From: Sphingomonas sinipercae
Lineage (GTDB): Bacteria; Pseudomonadota; Alphaproteobacteria; Sphingomonadales; Sphingomonadaceae
Length of the DNA: 64,000 nt
Direction: 5' to 3'
NCBI RefSeq assembly: GCF_011302055.1
Contig: NZ_CP049871.1
Coordinates: 206,501-270,500, forward strand
The position numbers were made by a program, and so were the translations under genes. The notes under the pieces were generated by a model. It did no database searches and was not told where the DNA came from. It saw only the letters and a list, made by a program, of their open reading frames with translations. This document shows, piece after piece, positions 45,598 to 53,554 of this stretch (positions are counted from its first letter, which is position 1; the number at the start of each line of letters is the position of its first letter).

Positions 45598-48146
45598 GCG
45601 ACGATGTTCACCAGCCGGTCGGGCACGACGATGACCTTGCGCGGCGCTGCTCCATCGAGCTGCTTCTGCACCTTTTCCGAAGCCAGTGCGACCGCCTCCG
45701 CCTCGTCCCGGCCAAGCCCGCGCGCGACGACGATGGTGTCGCGCAGCTTGCCGTTGACCTGGACCGCCAGGGTCACTTCGTCTTCGACCAGCAGCGCCGG
45801 GTCGTGCTTCGGCCATTCGGCATTGGCGGCAAGCCCCTTGCCCCCAATCGCCTGCCAGCATTCCTCGGCCAGGTGCGGGGCCATCGGCGCGACCAGCCGG
45901 ACCAGCGTCGCGACGCCGTCCTGCCGGGTCCGCGACGGCTTCGCTTTTTCAAGCGCCGAGACGAATTCGTACAATTGGGCGACGGCCTTGTTGAACTGCA
46001 GCCCTTCCAGCGCCTCGGTGACTCCGGCGATGGTCGCGTGCCGCTTCTGCTCAAGCGCCGGATCGTCCCCGTCCGCCGTCTCCGATGAAGCGAGCCGCCA
46101 CACGCGCTGGACGAAGCGGGCGGCGCCTTCGATCCCGCTCTCCGACCATTCGAGGTCGCGTTCGGGCGGGCTGTCGGACAGCATGAACCAGCGCACCGCA
46201 TCGGCGCCGTAGCGCTCGACGATCGGCTGCGGGTCGATCGTGTTGCGCTTGGATTTCGACATCTTCTCGACCCGGCCGAGCGTCACCGCCTCGCCGCTGT
46301 CCACGCCGACAAAGGCTCCGCCCTCGCGGCGCACCTGCTCCGGGCTCAACCAGCTGCCGTCGGCCGCGCGATAGGTCTCGTGCGTGACCATGCCTTGGGT
46401 GAACAGGCCCTTGAACGGCTCGGCTACGCCGACCCGCCCGATCCGCTCCAGCGCCCGGGTCCAGAAGCGCGCGTAGAGCAGGTGCAGGATCGCATGTTCG
46501 ACCCCGCCGATATATTGGTCGACGGGCAGCCACGAGTCCGCCTCCTGTCGATCGAACGGCGCGTCGATCGGCTGGCTTGCGAAGCGGATGAAATACCAAC
46601 TGGAATCGACGAAGGTGTCCAGCGTGTCGGTCTCGCGCCGAGCCGGCCCGGCGCACTTGGGGCAAGCGACGTCGCGCCAGCTTGGATGACGGTCGAGCGG
46701 GTTGCCGGGCACGTCGAAGCTGACGTCCTTGGGCAGGACGATCGGCAATTGCGCGCGCGGCACCGGCACCGGCCCGCAGGCCGCGCAATGGATCATCGGG
46801 ATCGGCGTGCCCCAGTAACGCTGGCGCGACACGCCCCAGTCGCGCAGGCGATAGGCGACTTCGCGCGTGCCCCAGCCGCTCTCCTCGGCGCGGCGGATCA
46901 CCGCCTGCTGGGCCTGGGGAACCGACAGGCCGTCCAGGAAGTCGGAATTGACGATGACGCCTTCACCCGGCTCGGCCGAATCGCCGATGGGGGTCGTCGA
47001 ATCCTGCGTCGGCCCGGCCACGACCCGGCGGATCGGAAGCTCGTACTTGGTTGCGAATTCGTGGTCGCGCTGGTCGTGCGCGGGCACTCCGAAGACCGCG
47101 CCGGTGCCATAGTCCATCAGCACGAAGTTCGCGATCCACACCGGCAGCCGCCATTCGGGGTTGAGCGGATGCACCGCTTCCACGCCGGTCAAAAAGCCTC
47201 GCTTTTCCGCCGTTTCCAGGGCTGCCGCCGTGGTCGGGCCGGCGCGGCATTCGGCGACGAACTGCGCGGCATCCGGATTTTCCGATGCGACCGCTCGCGC
47301 CAATGGATGGTCCGCGGCGACGGCGACGAAGCTGGCGCCGAAAATAGTGTCCGGGCGGGTGGTGAAGACCTCGATCCCCGTTCCCACGCGCAGCGCCGCC
47401 TGGACCCACGGATAGTCGGCATTGGCCCGGTCGGGCGCGAGCTCGAAGCGGAAACGGAGCCCGTCGGACCGGCCGATCCAATTCTCCTGCATCAGCCGGA
47501 CCTTGTCGGGCCAGTGCTCGAGGGTCTGGAGGCCGTCGAGAAGCTCCTCGGCGAAATCGGTGATCTTCAGGAACCATTGGTTGAGCTTGCGCCGCTCGAC
47601 CTGCGCGCCCGATCGCCAGCCCTTGCCGTCGATGACCTGCTCGTTGGCAAGCACGGTCATGTCGACCGGGTCCCAATTGACCTCGCTTTCCTTGCGATAG
47701 ACGAGCCCGGCTTCGTAAAGGTCGAGGAACAGCGCCTGTTCGTGCCCGTAATATTCGGGGTCGCAGGTCGCGAGCTCCCGGCTCCAGTCGAGCGAGAAGC
47801 CAAGCCGCTTCAGCTGGTCGCGCATCGCCGCGATGTTCGACCGGGTCCAGCCTTCCGGGTGGACGCCGCGCTCCATCGCCGCATTTTCGGCCGGCATCCC
47901 GAACGCGTCCCAGCCCATCGGATGCAGCACTTCGAAGCCCTGCATCCGCCGATAGCGGGCAAGCACGTCGCCCATCGTGTAATTGCGGACGTGGCCCATG
48001 TGGATGCGCCCCGACGGATAGGGGAACATCTCCAGCACATAGCTTTTCGGCTTGGCGCTCGCCGAATCGGCGATGAAGCAGCGCTCATCGTCCCAGCGCT
48101 GCTGCCAGCGGACATCGGCAACCGCTGGATCGAAGCGGCCGGTCAT
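45594..48146 (-). CDS. leuS: Leucine--tRNA ligase
   Basis: Class I synthetase for tRNA-Leu, 850 residues. HIGH-equivalent HMGH in [15 protein letters not shown] near 43-57, a large CP1 editing domain (about 225-420, with [20 protein letters not shown]), a [10 protein letters not shown] block, KMSKSKRN near 625, and the anticodon-binding and C-terminal domains. Synthesis of the enzyme is linked to LptE and HolA by overlapping frames. A tRNA-Leu(GAG) gene lies elsewhere in the window at 20.4 kb. Confidence 0.97.
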   Translation of the reverse strand: MTGRFDPAVADVRWQQRWDDERCFIADSASAKPKSYVLEMFPYPSGRIHMGHVRNYTMGDVLARYRRMQGFEVLHPMGWDAFGMPAENAAMERGVHPEGWTRSNIAAMRDQLKRLGFSLDWSRELATCDPEYYGHEQALFLDLYEAGLVYRKESEVNWDPVDMTVLANEQVIDGKGWRSGAQVERRKLNQWFLKITDFAEELLDGLQTLEHWPDKVRLMQENWIGRSDGLRFRFELAPDRANADYPWVQAALRVGTGIEVFTTRPDTIFGASFVAVAADHPLARAVASENPDAAQFVAECRAGPTTAAALETAEKRGFLTGVEAVHPLNPEWRLPVWIANFVLMDYGTGAVFGVPAHDQRDHEFATKYELPIRRVVAGPTQDSTTPIGDSAEPGEGVIVNSDFLDGLSVPQAQQAVIRRAEESGWGTREVAYRLRDWGVSRQRYWGTPIPMIHCAACGPVPVPRAQLPIVLPKDVSFDVPGNPLDRHPSWRDVACPKCAGPARRETDTLDTFVDSSWYFIRFASQPIDAPFDRQEADSWLPVDQYIGGVEHAILHLLYARFWTRALERIGRVGVAEPFKGLFTQGMVTHETYRAADGSWLSPEQVRREGGAFVGVDSGEAVTLGRVEKMSKSKRNTIDPQPIVERYGADAVRWFMLSDSPPERDLEWSESGIEGAARFVQRVWRLASSETADGDDPALEQKRHATIAGVTEALEGLQFNKAVAQLYEFVSALEKAKPSRTRQDGVATLVRLVAPMAPHLAEECWQAIGGKGLAANAEWPKHDPALLVEDEVTLAVQVNGKLRDTIVVARGLGRDEAEAVALASEKVQKQLDGAAPRKVIVVPDRLVNIVA

Positions 48147-48161
48147 CGGTGCATTGCCGGG

Positions 48162-48596
48162 TTAGCCGCGGACGGCGGTGCGGCGCAGGTCGCGGGCGCG
48201 GGTCAGGATGATGTCCTCAAGCTTCTGCACCGTCGCCGCTGCGACCGGCGCGTTCACCCAGGCGCCGTTCTGCACGACCTGGCGCGACGCCGCGACTCGA
48301 AGCGCGTCGGCGCGCAAGTCCTGGTCGAGGATGGTGACGGTCAGCTTGACCCGCTCGCCGGTGGCGCTGGGCGGCGCATACCAGTCGGTGATGATGACCC
48401 CGCTCGCGGCGTCGGCCTGGACCAGCGGGGCGAAGGACACGGTGTCCAGCGCCGCCTGCCAGAGGTAGCCGTTGACCCCGATCACGGTCATCCGCGACGG
48501 CGCGAGCTGGTTCGGCACCGCCCGGTTACGAGCGCAGCCGGACGCGGCAAGCGCGGTCAGCAGGAGCGCGGCGGCAGTCACTTGCAAACGGGGCAT
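48162..48596 (-). CDS. DUF3576 lipoprotein-like protein
   Basis: A 144-residue exported protein with a probable lipobox (AASGC, Cys21) and the DUF3576 text VNGYLWQAALDTVSFAPLVQ, GVIITDWYAPP and RADALRVAASRQV. The function is unknown. The family is conserved in alphaproteobacteria next to leuS, as here, 15 bases ahead of it, and is likely periplasm-facing. It is the first gene of DUF3576-leuS-lptE-holA. Confidence 0.88.
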   Translation of the reverse strand: MPRLQVTAAALLLTALAASGCARNRAVPNQLAPSRMTVIGVNGYLWQAALDTVSFAPLVQADAASGVIITDWYAPPSATGERVKLTVTILDQDLRADALRVAASRQVVQNGAWVNAPVAAATVQKLEDIILTRARDLRRTAVRG

Positions 48597-48771
48597 CGAT
48601 GTTCCTCAGCAAATCCGGTCTGGCGGCGTTATAGATGCTGGCCCATGCGCCGCAAGCGCTCCGGTTGCATCGCCGCTTGTGGTGTAAGGGCAACACGGCC
48701 CATCCGAATCGTTTCGGGGCGTGGAACCATCGGTCGCGCCATCCTATATGACTTGGACAGGGAGAGTCGTT

Positions 48772-49482
48772 GTGCGCGTCATGGGGCGTTTCAGTGCAGG
48801 GAAGGTAGCCGCCGCCGCAGGCGTCGCTGCACTGCTGCTGTCGCCCGCTTTGGCCGCGCCCGACTCGAAGCGCCGCGCCCCCTCGATCGCAATTTCCGCC
48901 GATTCGGGCATGAGCTTCACGCCCGCCACTGCCGACCCGCGACTCGCCGCCGCGTTCAATCGCAGCGCTTCGGTCGGCGATTTCAAATTCACGCCGGCGG
49001 CGGTCAAGACTCGCCCGTCGCAACTTCGCGTTGCCATTCGTGCCCGCGCCAGCGGCCCGACCGGGGTCGCAGCGGCGAACAGCTCCGCTTCGCCGGTCAG
49101 TGCGCTGGCCCCGGTGACCTACAGCCTCGGTGCCGCCGTCGGCTGGCGCCGCTTCGCCGTTGCCGGCGAAGTCGGGAAGGTCAGCCCGGCCGGATCGATC
49201 GTCGATGGCCGCGAAAGCGCCGCGGTCGGGATCAGCTATTCCTTGCCGCGCTTCACCGGCCGCCTGGCCGTTTCCGCCGACCGGTCGGAACGTCGCTCGG
49301 CTGTTGCCCTGCGCGAACCCGACAATGTCGCGGTCGATCTCGGCGGCTCCTATTCGCTCAGCCGCCGGATCGCGGTCACGGGCGGCGTCCGCTACAAGGT
49401 CGAAAGCGATCGCCTGCGCGCGCTCAGCGACGAACGCGTCGACAGCCAGGCCGTCTACGTGGGAACCGCCTTCAAGTTCTGA
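48772..49482 (+). CDS. Exported beta-rich protein, possibly outer-membrane barrel
   Basis: 236 residues from the GTG at 48772, which has AGGGAGAG 6 bases upstream; an ATG at 48781 is also possible. Signal peptide about 1-28 (AAAAGVAALLLSPALA). After a low-complexity part (about 30-115) the C-terminal half shows alternating amphipathic strands with aromatic ends (GAAVGWRRFAVAGEVG, VGISYSLPRFTGRLAVSAD, VDLGGSYSLSRRIAVTGGVRYKV). The terminal AVYVGTAFKF ends in Phe, the outer-membrane insertion signal. A porin-like or surface protein is likely; no specific family is named. Confidence 0.7.
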   Translation: MRVMGRFSAGKVAAAAGVAALLLSPALAAPDSKRRAPSIAISADSGMSFTPATADPRLAAAFNRSASVGDFKFTPAAVKTRPSQLRVAIRARASGPTGVAAANSSASPVSALAPVTYSLGAAVGWRRFAVAGEVGKVSPAGSIVDGRESAAVGISYSLPRFTGRLAVSADRSERRSAVALREPDNVAVDLGGSYSLSRRIAVTGGVRYKVESDRLRALSDERVDSQAVYVGTAFKF

Positions 49483-49536
49483 GCTAAAGCCGCCGAACGC
49501 AGCGCATCGGATTGCGTAGCAATCGATAGCAGAGCC

Positions 49537-49575
49537 CTAAAGTCACGAAAAAGCTGCACGACCGCGTGACTTTAG
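49537..49575. repeat. Long perfect inverted repeat
   Basis: CTAAAGTCACG (49537-49547) and CGTGACTTTAG (49565-49575): 11-base perfect arms and a 17-base spacer, between two convergent genes (stop at 49482 and stop at 49581). A smaller palindrome, ATTGC-GTA-GCAAT, lies at 49511-49523. It could be a bidirectional terminator or a protein site; there is no T run. Confidence 0.75.
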
Positions 49576-49580
49576 TGACG

Positions 49581-50114
49581 TTAAGCCAGCCAGGCGTCGA
49601 TCCCCGCCCATCCGTGAAAGGCTCCGGCCACGCCTTCGAAACGCTCCTCCGTCATCCCGCCTAGCGCAATCGCCGGCACCCCCGCCGCCTTGGCAATTTC
49701 GACCGCCGCGGCTTCGCCCAACTGGCGCTGGCCCGGATGCGACCGGGTCGCGTGGACCGGCGACACGAACAGCAAGGCAGCGCCTTGCGCCTTCGCTTCC
49801 ATCGCCTCTCGGAGCGAATGGACCGAGCGGGAGAAGGGCAGCCCTCCCGGCTCAAGCGGATTGTGGACCAGCGCCGCCCCGACCGCCCGCGCCAGCGCTT
49901 CGTCTCCGGCCACCGCCAGCACCAGGCCGCGGTCGCGGCAGTCCGCGGCGACCCGCTCGGCCAGCCTGCGCCGCTCGTCCGCACCCAGCCCGTAGTGGCG
50001 AAACACGATTCCGCCGCCGGCCGGAAGGCGGCCGATCGCCGGCCACAGCCGCTCGCCGATCCGCTCGTCGGTCATCAGCCAGCGGGTCGGCCAAAGGCTG
50101 TGGCGGGCGGTCAT
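49581..50114 (-). CDS. ThiE/TenI-like protein (thiamine phosphate synthase family)
   Basis: A 177-residue TIM-barrel protein, shorter than typical ThiE (about 210). The order of conserved blocks fits: GGIVFRHYGLGADERRRLAE, LVLAVAGDEALARAVGAALVHNP, a phosphate-loop-like ALLFVSPVHATRSHPG, and GVPAIALGGMTEERFEGV near 142-160. ThiE joins HMP-PP and thiazole phosphate; TenI-like relatives lack this activity. No thi genes or TPP riboswitch are nearby (only 22 bases before the divergent yggS), so the true role is open. Confidence 0.75.
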   Translation of the reverse strand: MTARHSLWPTRWLMTDERIGERLWPAIGRLPAGGGIVFRHYGLGADERRRLAERVAADCRDRGLVLAVAGDEALARAVGAALVHNPLEPGGLPFSRSVHSLREAMEAKAQGAALLFVSPVHATRSHPGQRQLGEAAAVEIAKAAGVPAIALGGMTEERFEGVAGAFHGWAGIDAWLA

Positions 50115-50136
50115 CGCCTTGCCCTATAGCGCGGCG

Positions 50137-50796
50137 ATGACGGCTTCCGAACGCCTGCGGGAAATTCGCGACTCGATTGACGCTGCGGCCAGGCTGGCGC
50201 GTCGAGAGCCCGGTGACGTGCAGCTGATCGCGGTCAGCAAGACCCGCTCGGTCGAGGAGATCGAAGCGCTGGTCGCCGCCGGCCAACGCCATTTCGGCGA
50301 AAGCCGCGTCCAGGAGGCGGCCTCGAAATGGCCGGCGCTCCGGCAGCGGCATCCGGATGTCCGCCTTCACTGCATCGGCCGGCTGCAGTCGAACAAGGCG
50401 GCCGAAGCGGTCGAACTGTTCGACGTCGTCCACTCGCTCGACCGCGAGTCGCTGCTCGATGCGCTGGCCGCCGCGGCCGCCAAGGCCCAGCACTTTCCGT
50501 CGGTCTATGTGCAGGTCAATATCGGGGAGGAGGAGCAGAAGGGCGGCTGCGCGATCGCCGAGGTCGGCGCGCTGGTCGACGCGGTGCGCCAATCGCCGCT
50601 GCCGCTCGCCGGCCTGATGGCGATCCCCCCGCTCGGTCCCGAACCCGCCCCCTATTTCGCGCTGCTGGCCAAGATCGCCGCCGAGCACGGGGTCGCTGGG
50701 CTCAGCATGGGCATGTCGGGCGATTACCGAAGCGCGGTGATGCTCGGCGCAACGGCGGTGCGCATCGGCACCGCCCTGTTCGAGGATTCCGCCTAG
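50137..50796 (+). CDS. YggS family pyridoxal-phosphate homeostasis protein
   Basis: PLP-binding protein (PLPBP/YggS) that keeps vitamin B6 and amino/keto acid pools in balance. 219 residues with IAVSKTRS (PLP Lys35), HFGESRVQEA, LHCIGRLQSNK, VYVQVNIGEEEQKGG, LMAIPPLGPEPAPYF and SMGMSGDYRSAVMLGATAVRIG. The start is the ATG at 50137. It is convergent with ribA; the two stops share CTAG at 50793-50796. Confidence 0.93.
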   Translation: MTASERLREIRDSIDAAARLARREPGDVQLIAVSKTRSVEEIEALVAAGQRHFGESRVQEAASKWPALRQRHPDVRLHCIGRLQSNKAAEAVELFDVVHSLDRESLLDALAAAAAKAQHFPSVYVQVNIGEEEQKGGCAIAEVGALVDAVRQSPLPLAGLMAIPPLGPEPAPYFALLAKIAAEHGVAGLSMGMSGDYRSAVMLGATAVRIGTALFEDSA

Positions 50797-51845
50797 AACA
50801 GGTGCCCGCTCTTGCGGCGTTTGGTCTCCAGGTAATCGGCATTGTGCGGGTTGGCGGGCATCGTGTGCCCGACGCGCTCGACCACCCGGATCTGCGCCGC
50901 TTCCAGCCCGGCCACCTTCGACGCATTGTTGGTCAGCAACCGCACCCGGTCGATGCCGAGCGCCCGGAGCATCGCCGCCGCATGGGCATAGTCCCGCTCG
51001 TCGTCGCCGAAGCCAAGCCGCAGGTTGGCCTCGACCGTATCCAGCCCCTGGTCCTGCAGCGCATAGGCGCGAAGCTTGTTGGCCAGGCCGATGCCGCGCC
51101 CCTCCTGCCGCAAGTACAACAGCACCCCGCCGCCCTCGGCCGCGATCAGGCGCAGCGCTTCCTTCAATTGCGGCCCGCAATCGCACTTGAGCGAACCGAA
51201 CACGTCGCCGGTCAGGCACTCGCTATGCAGGCGCACCAGCGGCGGCCTGCCAGCGAAGGCGCCGACCAGCAGCGCGACATGCTCCTGCCCGTCCCCGGCA
51301 GAGCGGAATGCGACGACCTGCGTATCGGGCAAGCCCTCGATCGGCAGCCTGGCCCGCGCGGCCAGGATGACCTCGTCGCGCGAGGCGTCGATTTCCTCGG
51401 CGGTGACATTCACCGAAGCTGCGTTCGGGTCCACCAGCCACAAAGCCGGCAGCAGCCCGGCCCGGCGGGCGAGCAAAAGCGCGGCCCGGGCCTTTTGCGG
51501 TTCGGCCAGCGGCGCGGTGGTGAGCGGTCCGATCGGCGCGCGGGAGAAGTCCCTGGCCGGATCGGCCAGCGCCAGCGCCGTCTCGCCGTCCAGCCACTGG
51601 CTTCGCTCCACCAGCACCGGCTGCGCCCGGTCGGCGGCGTCGCGGCGGTTCGCAAGCGACAAAGCGGCGGCGCGCTCGCCACTGATCAGCAGTTGCGCGA
51701 CGCCGTTCGAGTCGATCTGGCGGAGCGTTTCGGCCGTGGCGGTCTCCACGGGGATAAAGCCGATCTTCGGGTCTGGTCCGATGGCGACGGCACGCCCGCC
51801 CTTCAGCGCCCCGATCGCGCGTTCGACGCGGTCGGCGTCGCTCAA
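50793..51845 (-). CDS. ribA: GTP cyclohydrolase II with N-terminal extension
   Basis: First step of riboflavin synthesis from GTP. 350 residues. The C-terminal domain (about 150-345) has the zinc Cys cluster ECLTGDVFGSLKCDCG, the substrate loop LRQEGRGIGLANKLRAYALQ and LLTNNASKVAGLE. The N-terminal 140 residues start like a DHBP synthase (ERAIGALKGGRAVAI) but lack its acidic DRENEGD motif, so I doubt RibB activity. The start is TTG 51845, in TTGA overlap with the xth stop; the longer frame upstream lies in xth. Confidence 0.9.
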   Translation of the reverse strand: MSDADRVERAIGALKGGRAVAIGPDPKIGFIPVETATAETLRQIDSNGVAQLLISGERAAALSLANRRDAADRAQPVLVERSQWLDGETALALADPARDFSRAPIGPLTTAPLAEPQKARAALLLARRAGLLPALWLVDPNAASVNVTAEEIDASRDEVILAARARLPIEGLPDTQVVAFRSAGDGQEHVALLVGAFAGRPPLVRLHSECLTGDVFGSLKCDCGPQLKEALRLIAAEGGGVLLYLRQEGRGIGLANKLRAYALQDQGLDTVEANLRLGFGDDERDYAHAAAMLRALGIDRVRLLTNNASKVAGLEAAQIRVVERVGHTMPANPHNADYLETKRRKSGHLF

Positions 51846-52636
51846 CAGGCGATCTCGCAGACCAGCGGCACGTGGTCGGACGGCCGCTGCCAGCTGCGGC
51901 ACGGTTCAAGCACCGAGTGGGCGGTGACCTGGGCCGCCGCGGCCGGCGAAACCCACATATGGTCGAGCCGGCGGCCGCGGTCGTTCCTGGTGTGGTCGGG
52001 CGAGCGATAGCTCCACCAGGTGAAGCAGCGCTCCGGCGCGGGCACGAAATGGCGGCCGATGTCGACCCAGCCGTGCGATTGGCGGAAAGCGTCGAGCGCC
52101 TCGATCTCTATAGCGGTGTGGCTGACGACGTTGACCAGCGCCTTGTGGCTCCAGACATCGCATTCCAGCGGGGCGACGTTGAAGTCGCCGACGATCAGGG
52201 TGGGCTCGCGCAGGCTTTCCGACCAGCGGGTCATCCGCCCGATGAAGTCCAGCTTCTGACCGAACTTGGCATTGACGCTGCGGTCGGGGATGTCGCCCCC
52301 GGCCGGCACGTAGACGTTCTCCAGCCGGATCCCGCAGGGCAGCATCGCGCCGACATGGCGCGCCTCACCATTGTCCTGCCAGTCGTGGCTCTTGGCCTCG
52401 CCAAGCGCGATTCGGCTGAGGATGGCGACGCCGTGGTGCATCCGCTGTCCGCACAATTGCTGGTGGGTGTAGCCGAGCCGGCGGAAGAAATCGGCCGGGA
52501 AGACGTCGTTGGCAGCCTTGGTTTCCTGCAGGCACAGGACGTCTGGACCATGTTCCTTCATCAGCCGCTCGACGATCGGCAGCCGGGCACGGACCGAATT
52601 GATGTTCCAGGATGCGACGGTGATGGAGCTTTGCAC
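51842..52636 (-). CDS. xth: Exodeoxyribonuclease III
   Basis: AP endonuclease and 3'-5' exonuclease of base excision repair. 264 residues of the Xth/APE fold: SWNINSVRARLP at the start, LCLQETKAANDVFP (metal Glu), GDFNVAPLECDVW, a WWSYRSPD block and SDHVPLVCEI at the end (catalytic Asp-His). The start is GTG 52636, preceded by AGAGGG; the open frame upstream (to 52888) crosses the terminator and is not used. It is coupled to ribA by TTGA overlap. Confidence 0.94.
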   Translation of the reverse strand: MQSSITVASWNINSVRARLPIVERLMKEHGPDVLCLQETKAANDVFPADFFRRLGYTHQQLCGQRMHHGVAILSRIALGEAKSHDWQDNGEARHVGAMLPCGIRLENVYVPAGGDIPDRSVNAKFGQKLDFIGRMTRWSESLREPTLIVGDFNVAPLECDVWSHKALVNVVSHTAIEIEALDAFRQSHGWVDIGRHFVPAPERCFTWWSYRSPDHTRNDRGRRLDHMWVSPAAAAQVTAHSVLEPCRSWQRPSDHVPLVCEIAC

Positions 52637-52670
52637 GGCTCGCCCTCTATCGGCCCATGTAGCGCCAGAC

Positions 52671-52800
52671 AATAAAAGGCCCCCGCTCCGGGGGCTTGGA
52701 GCGAGGGCCGACCAAGCGTTCGTCACGCAAGGTGATCCTGAAGCGACCCGGGTAACAGGGGGAAACCCCGGCTGAGCTTCAGGGACCTTTGATGGATTAC
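52671..52800 (-). ncRNA. Possible small structured RNA or structured lolA 3' UTR
   Basis: The lolA-xth gap of 211 bases carries nested secondary structure on the minus strand. Arms CCTGAAGC and GCTTCAGG enclose CCGGG/CCCGG and GGGG/CCCC pairs (about 52735-52783). A hairpin GCGT-GACGA-ACGC lies near 52710-52724, and a strong terminator follows. TATAAG at about 52805-52810 (minus) could be a -10 element, but no good -35 is seen. It matches neither SRP RNA, RNase P RNA nor tmRNA by eye. Confidence 0.4.
52673..52697 (-). terminator. Rho-independent terminator downstream of lolA
   Basis: On the minus strand GCCCCC-GGAGC-GGGGGC (plus-strand arms 52679-52684 and 52690-52695) is followed by CCTTTTATT. 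It ends lolA transcription or a small RNA before xth. Confidence 0.85.
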
Positions 52801-52847
52801 GCCGCTTATACTGACGCCGCGATGAACGGTTTTGAGTTGCTACGTTT

Positions 52848-53459
52848 TTACCGCTTCCGCTTCGTCGGCTCGGCGTAGCTGAACGCACTTTCCGACACGC
52901 CGACGTTATAGCGGACGTTCGACAGCTTGACGGTGGTGCGCTTGTTCTGCGGGTCGACCGCGGTCCAGCCGTAAAGCTGCAGCCCGCCCGGTCCTGCCCC
53001 GGAACGGGTGAAGGCCAGGATCAGCGTGCCGTAAGGCTGCCGCGTGGCGCGCACGACCAGGACACGCGGATCGTTGCTGGGCACGATCTTGGCGAACTTG
53101 GCGACCTGCGGGTTGTCGGCCAGCAGCATGCCGAGTGGCGTCTTGCCAAGCGGCCAGCTCGATTTCTGGCCCACTTCATAATCGAGGAAAGTTAGCTGAC
53201 CGCCGTTCGATACCAGCAGCATGTTGGCGCCGCGGCCATATTCGAAACGGATCTTGCCCGGGCGCTTGAGCTGCAAGGTGCCGCTCATCTGCCGGCCCTT
53301 GCCGTCGGTCTGGACGAAGTTGGCCGTCATGGAATTGACGGCATTCAGGTGCGCCTGGACCTTGGCGAGGTCGGGCGACGTGGCGGCAACGGCGGTTGCC
53401 GGCACCGCCAGCATCGTCACTGGAATAAGCGCGCGTGCGATGGAATTCGCAAAAGACAT
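52848..53459 (-). CDS. lolA: LolA-type outer-membrane lipoprotein carrier
   Basis: Periplasmic chaperone that ferries lipoproteins from LolCDE to the outer membrane. 203 residues with a signal peptide (about 1-26), then HLNAVNSMTANFVQTDGKGRQ, MSGTLQLKRPGKIRFEYG (near 58-75), LTFLDYEVGQ and the beta-barrel half. The tail KRKR is basic. It follows ftsK on the same strand with a gap of about 95 bases, the usual alphaproteobacterial order. Confidence 0.92.
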   Translation of the reverse strand: MSFANSIARALIPVTMLAVPATAVAATSPDLAKVQAHLNAVNSMTANFVQTDGKGRQMSGTLQLKRPGKIRFEYGRGANMLLVSNGGQLTFLDYEVGQKSSWPLGKTPLGMLLADNPQVAKFAKIVPSNDPRVLVVRATRQPYGTLILAFTRSGAGPGGLQLYGWTAVDPQNKRTTVKLSNVRYNVGVSESAFSYAEPTKRKR

Positions 53460-53554
53460 TCAAAGCTCCTTGGGAGTGTTCCGCCATTAACTGGCGTTTG
53501 CGTATTGAATGCGCACTGAACTTGCCGGTTCCCGCCCGTTCAGCTTGGCGGCCG

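Noticed and set aside
46380-49487. Very long plus-strand open frame (over 1000 codons) opposite leuS and DUF3576
   Set aside because: It is the antisense frame of GC-rich coding DNA; the product is Arg/Pro/His-rich low-complexity text with no domain, while leuS on the other strand is clear.
49511-49523. Small palindrome ATTGC-GTA-GCAAT as a separate regulatory site
   Set aside because: Arms of only five bases are expected by chance in this length; kept only as a note to the larger inverted repeat.
49581-50136. TPP riboswitch for the ThiE-like gene
   Set aside because: Only 22 bases separate the gene from divergent yggS, too short for the riboswitch, and no THI-box sequence is seen.
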